Origin: Gnetum montanum
Lineage: Eukaryota > Streptophyta > Gnetopsida > Gnetales > Gnetaceae
Assembly: GCA_015680685.1 (NCBI GenBank)
Contig: MNCI01003447.1
Coordinates: 1-56,520, forward strand
Length of the DNA: 56,520 nt
Direction: 5' to 3'
Shown piece after piece: positions 49,167 through 56,520 of this stretch (position 1 is its first letter; every line of letters starts with the position of its first letter). The position numbers and the translations under genes are program-made. The notes beneath the pieces are model-generated. The model had not been told where the DNA came from and ran no database searches. It saw only the letters and a list, made by a program, of their open reading frames with translations.

Positions 49167-52100
49167 GATTACTAGCAAATGGACACAGCTTTATCCACAC
49201 CCTTAGCCTTAACAGGGCCACATGGGAAGGTCATTAGACAGTACGATCACATGCTAGTAGGAACAAATCCTTCCATTTATGACGCAACCATAGGAACATT
49301 GGGAACATCCCCAGACTGGCCAGAACATCTAACCTGAACACTTGACCTGGAGGCTAGTGATGTAACCAAGGACCCTCTCAGTGAGATCCTTGTGGTTACG
49401 CACAAGGGTGAAAATAAAAATCTTAGGGTTAGTTCTCTCCTAGATCAACAGATGCAGAGTGACATAACCCAAGTGCTCCAAAACAACACTGTTGTGTTCG
49501 CGTGGTCATATGAAGAAATGTCAGGTTTAAACCCAAGATTAATACAACACAATATAATCTTAGACCCACACATCAAACCAATTAGACAGAAGGCACAAAA
49601 GATTAAGCCGAAAATTGCGCTAGCAGTGCGTAATGAAATCACCAAGTTGTATCAGGCTGGTTTCATTGGCATGGTTGATTACTCAAATTGGGTGTCCAAC
49701 ATCGTGGTTGTCTCTAAGAAAATGGGAGGCATACGCATTTGCATAGACTTTTGGGATCTGAACAAAGCTACAATTAAGGACAACTTCCCGTTACCGAGTA
49801 TCGACCAACTGATCGACACAATAGCTAGCCATGCGCTCCTGTCCTTTATGGATGGTTTTTCAGGTTATAATCAAATTCATATTAACCCAGAGCACCAATT
49901 GACCACAACATTCATGACACCCTGTGGGACCTTCTACTACATCATGATGCCTTTCGGGTTAAAAAATGTTGAAGCAACATATCAACGGGCCATGACATAC
50001 ATCTTTAGCAATTATCTCTTAGGGAGATTGAACGACTATGTAGATGACATAGCTGTCAAGTCTATAAAGTTATAAGATCATTTAGAAGACCTAGAGTTAG
50101 TCCTTAAATGATGTCTCAAACATGAATTATGGCTCAACCTAAAGAAATGCATGTTCGGAGTCAAAACCGGATGCATGTTGGGGTTTGTGGTATCAGAGAC
50201 TAGCATCCGAGTCAACCTTGACAAGGTTAAAGCCATCGTCGATTTAATGCCACCAAAAAATCTCAAAGAATTACGTGGGTTACAAGGTAGGCTTCAGTTC
50301 ATCAGGCGGTTCATTTCAAAGTTAACAGATAAATTGCACCCCATGCAACATCTTCTGAAGAAGGGTGTCAATTTTGAATGGACCGATGACTACCAACGTG
50401 CGTTTGATAATTTGAAAGAAGATCTGCAACATTTACCGACAGTTTTCCCACCACAAAGGGATCAGCCTTTCTACATTTATCTAGCTAACTCGGACGTATC
50501 CATAGCTGCGTTACTGTGCCAAAAAAGGAACGATGGGTTAGAAGCACCTATCTATTACCTTAGTCATGCTCTATTTGCGTATGAAACAAGATACAATGAA
50601 GTGGAGCGTAACTATTTGGCATTAGTTTTTGCACTAAAAAAATGTAGGCATTATCTTTTCCACATTCAGGACAACATAATTTGTAAAAGTAACGTTTTGC
50701 GGGCTATCTCCAACAATTTGTATGAAAGTAGTAGGATAGCTTGTTGGAAATCTATCACAGCTGAGTTTGATTTACATTATGTTGGTCAATCATTCACCAA
50801 AGGCCAAGTCATAACTGACCAATTAGCAACATCACCGATTAACAACCAAGCTATAATAGAGCCAGAATTCCTGGATGAACATGTACATAGTTTAAGCCCT
50901 GTGTCAACAGGCATTGAAGCAATGTTATACTTCGATGGAGCTTCAACCACTAGGGGTGGCAGTGCCACCACCGTTGTTACACTTACCCCTGAGGATGTGC
51001 ATCCATTGGCTTACTGCCTGACATTCCCTTGTACAAACAATGTGGCAGAGTATGAGGGACTCCTCAGAGGGTTGTTGACAGCTAAAGAACTTAACGTTCA
51101 ACACCTGGCAATCCGAGGCGATTCGATGGTGGTCATCAATCAAATCACAAAAGTCTACGCCTGTAAAGGTGTGCATCTGCAGCCCTATTGCGATATGGCT
51201 AAAGATCTCCTAAAGCAATTTGTGATGATTGATGCCCAACACGTGCCACGCAACGAAAACGTTGTTGCCGATGCACTGGCAACGCTGGCACTAAATGTGC
51301 CACCACACTTTTTTGCCACTTGACTCGCCTTAATGATAGAATGTATAGAGCCTATCATTCAAGTAGTGTAGATTTCTTCATTAGACATGGGAGGAATGCC
51401 AGAATGGTATGAAAACATTAAAACTTACCTCCTTCATGGAAAACCACCGCACGAGCTAACGCATGCACAAAAGGATGCGATGTGCAAGCATGCTAGGCAA
51501 TACGTCATCATTGGATACAATACTCTCTGTAGATGCTCCTTCGATGGGGTGTTACTCACCTGCGTCAATAATGATCAAGCACAGCGAATAGTTAGCGAGG
51601 TCCATGAAGGACTGTGTGGGGGACATGTAGCCCTGCGAGCCATGGCCGCTAAGATCAGATGCCTAGGGTACTATTGGCCGTACATGGAAAAAGACTGCCT
51701 TGCCAAGGTTAAGACGTGTGATACATGCTGGTGTTATGCAAATCTAATACACGTGTCACCAACTGAGTTACACACTACACAGATCTCTTGGTCATTCCAA
51801 CGATGGGGACAGGACATCATAGGCCCCATCGCACCCAAATATTCTGCAGGACATAGCTTCATTATCATTGCCACCAAATATTTCACGAAGTGGGTCAAGG
51901 CTATCCTCCTATGGAGGATTACATCTCAACAAGTTTGTCATTTCATCTTAGACAATATTGTAACCAGATTTGGACTCTCTATGACTATTTTGATTGACAA
52001 CANCGTGCTACTAAATTGTGGTCTGTTGTCAATCACAATAGTCATAGAGAGTCCAAATCTGGTTACAATATNTTGATTGACAACAGACCACAATTTAGTA

Positions 52101-52729
52101 GCACGAAAACCAAATATTTTTGCAATAATCTTGGTATCAAGCAATATTTTTCTTCATCTTATTACCCGCAAGCAAATGGTCAAGTAGAGGTAACAAACAA
52201 GGTGATTATCAATTTACTCAAGAAGATGCTCAACAGTAATAAGAAGTAGTGGCATGAAAAAATCCTTTATGTGCTATGGGCATATCATACGACGTGCAGA
52301 ACAGCCACAGATAGGATGCCCTACAGCCTGGTCTACGAATCTGAAGTAGTGTTGCCCTTGGAATTACAGGTCTCCTCATTACGGATGGTCCTATCCATGG
52401 TTATAAATGAGACTCAACACAATGAGTCTAGAATTATGGATTTAGACTCAGTGGAGGAGAAACGTATCCAGATGCTCGACACAATCAAAAAATATCAGGA
52501 TTAACAGAGATCGAAGCATTAGCACAACCTGCATCAATGACCAATAGAGAAAGGAGACCTAGTTCTCAAAGCCATTCGTGAACCAGTAGGTAAGTTCTTT
52601 ACAAACTGGGAAGGCCCTTTCCTGGTCATTGGTGCATATGGCAACGGAGCATTCAAGTTAGCAGACACTGACGGCAACGAACTAAAAAATCTAATGAATC
52701 ATTTGTACCTAAAGCGGTATTACATCTGA
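49167..52729 (+). pseudogene. pol: Tat-like pol (RT, RNase H, archaeal RNase H, integrase), element 2
   Basis: One frame from 49167 to 52002, with stops at 49173, near 49350, 50073, 50115, 51321 and 51378. Conserved lead-in: PLALTGPHGK and LDLEASDVT. RT about 49610-50290 (VVVSKKMGG, IRICIDF, FMDGFSGYNQI, MPFGLKN, YVDDIAV). Gypsy RNase H about 50460-50820, with YLANSD where the first catalytic Asp is expected. Archaeal-type RNase H about 50928-51300 (YFDGAS, VAEYEG, RGDS, ADALA). Integrase about 51590-52250: HEGLCGGH...CDTCWC zinc site, GQDIIGP, IDN, QVEVTNK. Conserved tail NWEGPFLVIGAYGNGAFKL to TGA at 52727. The only frame break is the inverted N-flanked segment; removing 83 bases there restores frame. 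Confidence 0.92.
52003..52072. other. Assembly joint: 68-bp inverted segment between two Ns in integrase
   Basis: The bases 52004-52071 are the reverse complement of the sequence spanning the joint (they repeat GACTCTCTATGACTATTGTG and the ACAGACCACAATTTAG part backwards). The true overlap TTGATTGACAACA stands on both sides. A misoriented gap-fill is the simplest explanation. Confidence 0.9.
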
Positions 52730-52760
52730 ACACTGACTTAGCTTAAAATCAGGTAACAAA

Positions 52761-53085
52761 CGTCCACTACGATGTAAAACTGGCAAAGTTGTACATGTCC
52801 GCTACGACGTAAAACTAGCAGCTTTTGCACGCATCTGCCAAGATGCTAAATTGGCAAGGTAAGCACACATATGCTAAGACAAAACCAGCATAGACTTGTC
52901 CCTGGGTCATGATGTAAAACTGACACCCACATCACGGTCTTCTAGGACTATAAACTAGCTCTTCCACCATCTGCTACGACATAAAACTAGCAGGTTCCAG
53001 TCCGCCTAGATGTTAAACCGAGACCACGGTCTTCTGAGACTTAAAGCTAGCAACAATGGTTAACCAGGACCCAAAACTGGACTCC
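52761..53085 (+). repeat. Degenerate tandem array after pol of element 2
   Basis: Homologue of 5490-5780, with units around GACGTAAAACTGGCA/ACTAGCA, 30-36 bases apart. The core resembles the TTAAACTAGCAA part of the array at 43671-44203. Confidence 0.75.
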
Positions 53086-54240
53086 ATCAGGTCATCCATG
53101 AAGCAAGCAAGCATGACCATTCTTGCACTGCATCCCTACCAGATGGAGCGGGTAAGGCGTTGGAACAAACGTAACGTTGTTACCCCATCGATATCGTGCT
53201 GATTCCTCGAATATGCCAAAAGGCATAGTACTAACCTCTCGGAGATATATCTATGATAGCCACTTCGTAGTTGCAGCTCCTAGGATTAGTTTCACCGCTT
53301 GGTGCCTTGAAAAAATCGTGGCCACCCACCATCTTAGTGGCCTCCATCCATCGCCATCATCAGATTTTGGCTTAGCAGATTCATCTGACTTGTTCTTTGC
53401 ACCGTCCTTCGAGCGAGATGAATCTAGTTACCGACGACAACTTCAGGAACCGCGGCATCAACATTGGCACCCTTGCCGCTTGCTGCTGTTCCAGTTTCAA
53501 AAGCCTCTCTCCTTAGCGATCTGGACGTTTACTTCTGGCTTTCTGTTCTATGTTGTGTTTTGCAGGTTACTTGCTACGAAGGCGTTGATCGAGAATACCT
53601 TCATTGGAAGGTGAGGTGTTATGGCATTCTGATGTGGCTGCTCAGACTAGTCTGGTCACTTGGAAGTGCAAACCCTGTCTCTCCCTCCATCACGTACCTT
53701 ACCATGTTTTTCCCCTTTTTCCCTATCCTTATAATTGTCCCTGTTTTCTTCTCCGCTTGTGCAGAACATGAGCATTAAGTTGATCAGTTTTCATTATTAT
53801 GTCTACAAGCTGGCGTAACACATCTTGCCTTGTGGCATGCAATCTACATTTTTCAAAAAAATGCAAGGGGTAATACTTGGCAAAATGGATGTAAAACAAC
53901 TTGTCCAGGCCATGCAAGTGTAACACAACTCATCCTTGCAAATCCCCCCTCCCCCTTCATATGTAGTATGCCGACGTAACCTTTCAAAAACACATTAGCA
54001 AAAGGCCGTAATGACTTGTTTGAAGAAGTTTCATGATTCATGTGTTTGAGTCTTCCCTGAACCTACCATCTCTAACCCCTATAAGATCCCTTCTATACCA
54101 TGTGGCCCTCCATCCTCGCACTTCTAAGTTTGACAAAACAACATTCGAGCGGTCTCCAACACACATTGTTGATGCTTTTTCCTTTCCAGTGTTTCGTATT
54201 CTTTGTCGACGTCTTTTGGGCAAGTCCTCTAAACATCAAC
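53086..54240. other. 3' untranslated region of element 2
   Basis: The 145-codon frame at 53177-53614 is not kept in element 1 (5870-6300), so I treat it as chance. Nothing else recognised. Confidence 0.6.
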
Positions 54241-54253
54241 AAAGAGGGGCCAT
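54241..54253 (+). other. Polypurine tract of element 2
   Basis: AAAGAGGGGCCAT immediately before the 3' LTR, as in element 1. Confidence 0.85.
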
Positions 54254-55709
54254 TGAAACACTGTGAAAATTTCAAGGCCTCGGCGGTTCTGCAAAAGGCT
54301 GGTGATTCAGGCGAAGGGTTGCAACAAGGTGTGGCACAGTAAGCTCCTTTTCAGTTGAAGGTTTGTCCCACCCCACTGCGCAGCACAACATAAGCAAATT
54401 CCAGAGGATCGAGCAAAGTGACGAATGCACGGTGGCAAAACTCCCAACTTCGCAAGTTATCTGTTTCGAAAATCTTAACTTTTGGCAAATTACATTGTAT
54501 TAGGCTACAAAGCATAATATCACATTGTGCAGCGTAATATCAAATACAGTCCACAACAACATCAAGGATGGCAAACACGCAAGACTTCGATAGCCCAGTA
54601 AAAATCTCAAGGACTAAGCAACAGTCTGTAGTTTGATGCACATTTCAACAGGTTTTCTTTCCTGGTTAAAGGGCCCATTACACTGCTTTACACAGTGCAG
54701 CATGGTAAAAACCCCGAGAAAGATAGAAATAGAGGAAGCATGGCAACAACACTTCAACTTTTGCTGTTTCGTTATTTTACGCTGAATTACGCTATGATGC
54801 GTAATTCAGCGTAATGCAGCATAATTCAAGTAATGACATGCAAATTAGACATCAGTAGTTCATACGCAACAATACACTCTCTAACGTATTACAACATAAT
54901 CAAAGGACAGTCTATTGTCAAAGCTCACACGAGGGTAGTTTACGACTCGTTACGCAGCATAGCATCGTAAGCTTTAACAACAACACATTAAGTCAACGAC
55001 ACTTTATGAGGTCAGGAAAAACGTCACTTAAACCATGTTTTTCTCTTGACCCTGACCTTATAAATGCTCCAGTTGATGAAGATCATAGGAGGCTAGCAAA
55101 AATTTTTCTTTCAAGGTTGGCAAGAGAGCAAAAGAGAATCAGCGATCATGAGAATGTCGAAGGTGATTGACAAGAATTCTTGATCAGAAACAATCGGCTA
55201 CCGGATATTCTCCCAAGGGTCTAACTTCCTTGCACCCAGATTGGCTAGATCAAGGTAGATTGATCCTCGCTTGTTTCATCTTTGTATCATTTTCTCATTA
55301 CTGGCATATGCTTCGTCCAAACCGAAGCCCGCCTGAAGTCATTGTATCAAACATATTATTTTTTTTATAAATTAAATCCCAGATCTCGTGATCGTATTAT
55401 TTACCAAATCTGATCTCCTGCATCCTAGTTAGACGGATTTGGCAATCTTATCTAAATCATTTGTATTATCTTCAATTGCTTTCGGGATTAAAAATATTGC
55501 ATCACTTTATAAAGAATCTTCATTTCACCATCAAATTACTACAAAACCTTTTAGTGATTAAATAAGTCCTTGTCTGATCAGCAAGACCGTTCAGGGCACC
55601 CTAGATTTGTTTTTCTCTCCAGCAAGGTCCTCTCATGGATCCGGGGTTAGAACTATGTATGCAGACTTTCATTCGGTATTTCCAGCGACCGACGTTTTCT
55701 GTCATTACA
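54254..55709 (+). repeat. 3' LTR of element 2
   Basis: 1456 bp, TGAAACACT to CATTACA. TATAAATG at 55059-55066; TTACGC/GCGTAA cluster at 54485-54970. Followed by the right copy of CTTGT. Confidence 0.92.
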
Positions 55710-56520
55710 CTTGTGATGATGGGATAAGGATATGATGAGATAACAATAATGGTCATTAGAATGATGGTCATGAAGGCTAACAATGTATTCCAAGTGTTGA
55801 CATCATGGCTATAGCATGGTGGTGATATGGCTTGAAGTTTTGGCCAATTAAGATATGTGTTTGAGGACTTGATCACTTCACTCCAAGATTACTTTGGCCA
55901 CTGGGCTTTGAGGCTTTGTTGGTCATTTTGCATCTTAGCAATTAGCTTCCCCATATTTTTTTTATTTTTGGTGTGAGACATTCTTTAGGCCTCATTGCTA
56001 AGGTCAGTTTAACATAGTTTTCCCATTGAGTAAGTAGCATTACATCCTATAGACTTAGGGGGTTATTCCATGAAATGAGATGTGTTATGCTTGATGGACA
56101 TAATGGTTTTTCCACTGAATGAGCTATGTTACATTCAAGTGGCTTGAGGATAGAGTATGATGAAGAGATATCATATGGCTATACTGCATGAATGATGAAT
56201 GTAGGTTAACATTTTTCTCCAAGGTATAGAAGGTCATAATAAGGCCATAGGCTAGGCTCAAGGAGGAGTGCTAGATGGAGGGCAATGGTACAAGCATTCT
56301 TGCGAAAGTAGGACAAACTCACCAAATATTGCACATTGAGGTCATGGGATGACTTGCTACCATAATGATTTGTACCATTTGTAATGGCTCTAGGCTTTAT
56401 CCTACAAATATAAATCCAAGGGGAAAAAAACCAAGAAAACAGAGCATGTTATAACATTACAATGCATATAGGCCACATGAAATAATAAAACGAAACTACC
56501 CAAGTTACTAATGCTACCAG
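55710..56520. other. Right flank of element 2, no gene seen
   Basis: Begins with the target duplication CTTGT (55710-55714). The rest is unassigned plant DNA with short TGGTCAT/GATGATGG-rich stretches. A 91-codon minus frame straddles the LTR end and is not a gene. Confidence 0.5.

Larger units (their letters stand above)
38056..55709 (+). mobile_element. Element 2: full-length 17.65-kb Tat-like Ty3/gypsy retrotransposon with an antisense gene
   Basis: Bounded by LTRs of about 1.45 kb that start TGAAAC and end TTATA/TTACA. The target duplication CTTGT is perfect (38051-38055 and 55710-55714). Internal order: primer-binding site, gag-protease (+), GGCC-hairpin repeat array, antisense seven-exon gene (-), spacer with a splice acceptor, pol with two RNase H domains (+), second repeat array, polypurine tract. 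The two LTRs differ at many sites by eye, mostly transitions, so the insertion is not recent. Same family as element 1. Coding parts have stops and one real frameshift, and two further breaks are assembly joints. Confidence 0.95.

Noticed and set aside
53177-53614. 145-codon plus-strand frame after pol of element 2
   Set aside because: Not open in the homologous part of element 1, no recognisable motif, lies in the 3' untranslated region.
55601-55876. 91-codon minus frame across the right end of element 2
   Set aside because: It spans the LTR and host flank, so it can only have arisen by the insertion.

Overview
The window looks like nuclear intergenic DNA of a seed plant with a repeat-rich genome. 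It is made almost entirely of decayed LTR retrotransposons of the Ty3/gypsy superfamily. The elements are plant types: a Tat-like lineage with an extra RNase H, an Athila-like lineage and a chromovirus. The species cannot be told from the sequence. I found no rRNA, tRNA, CRISPR array or intact host gene, and every long reading frame of an element carries stops or frameshifts.

Layout. 1-8577: right part of a Tat-like element (element 1, + strand), with the start of an antisense gene, pol, a repeat array and the 3' LTR. 8578-11902: unassigned AT-rich DNA with one LTR-tail fragment. 11903-12989: solo LTR with a perfect 5-bp target duplication. 13678-16150: chromovirus-like gag-protease-RT remnant on the minus strand. 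16655-17036: minisatellites. 17039-26795: element 3, Athila-like, with both LTRs, gag, protease, RT-RNase H and integrase. 27533-29733: decayed, apparently spliced plus-strand gene, converging on a minus-strand gag remnant (30350-32330). 33420-35520: degenerate hairpin-forming repeats. 38056-55709: element 2, a full-length 17.65-kb relative of element 1 with 1.45-kb LTRs and the target duplication CTTGT. 55710-56520: flank of element 2, which was continuous with the DNA left of 38051 before insertion.

The most interesting content is in element 2 and is repeated in element 1. Between protease and reverse transcriptase lies a gene on the opposite strand (44981-48581; start also seen at 1-1413). 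It has about seven exons, splice sites conserved in both copies where both are visible, an upstream TATA element, and reading frames that join in phase across most introns. Its exons 2-3 resemble an FCP1/NIF-type HAD phosphatase domain whose catalytic aspartates are largely lost. The middle is an unrecognised domain with a basic nuclear-localisation-like segment, and the C-terminus looks like a coiled coil. The sense-strand pol frame opens exactly at a conserved TTTTGCAG acceptor, so the antisense gene may lie inside a sense-strand intron. A second, unrelated-looking remnant (27533-32330) has the same tail-to-tail layout.

Data quality: five joints marked by single Ns are flanked by duplicated sequence, and one of them encloses a 68-bp inverted piece of integrase. 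There is also a 356-base gap in element 3. Removing the duplicated bases restores frame at the joints in gag and in integrase, so part of the apparent decay is an assembly artefact.
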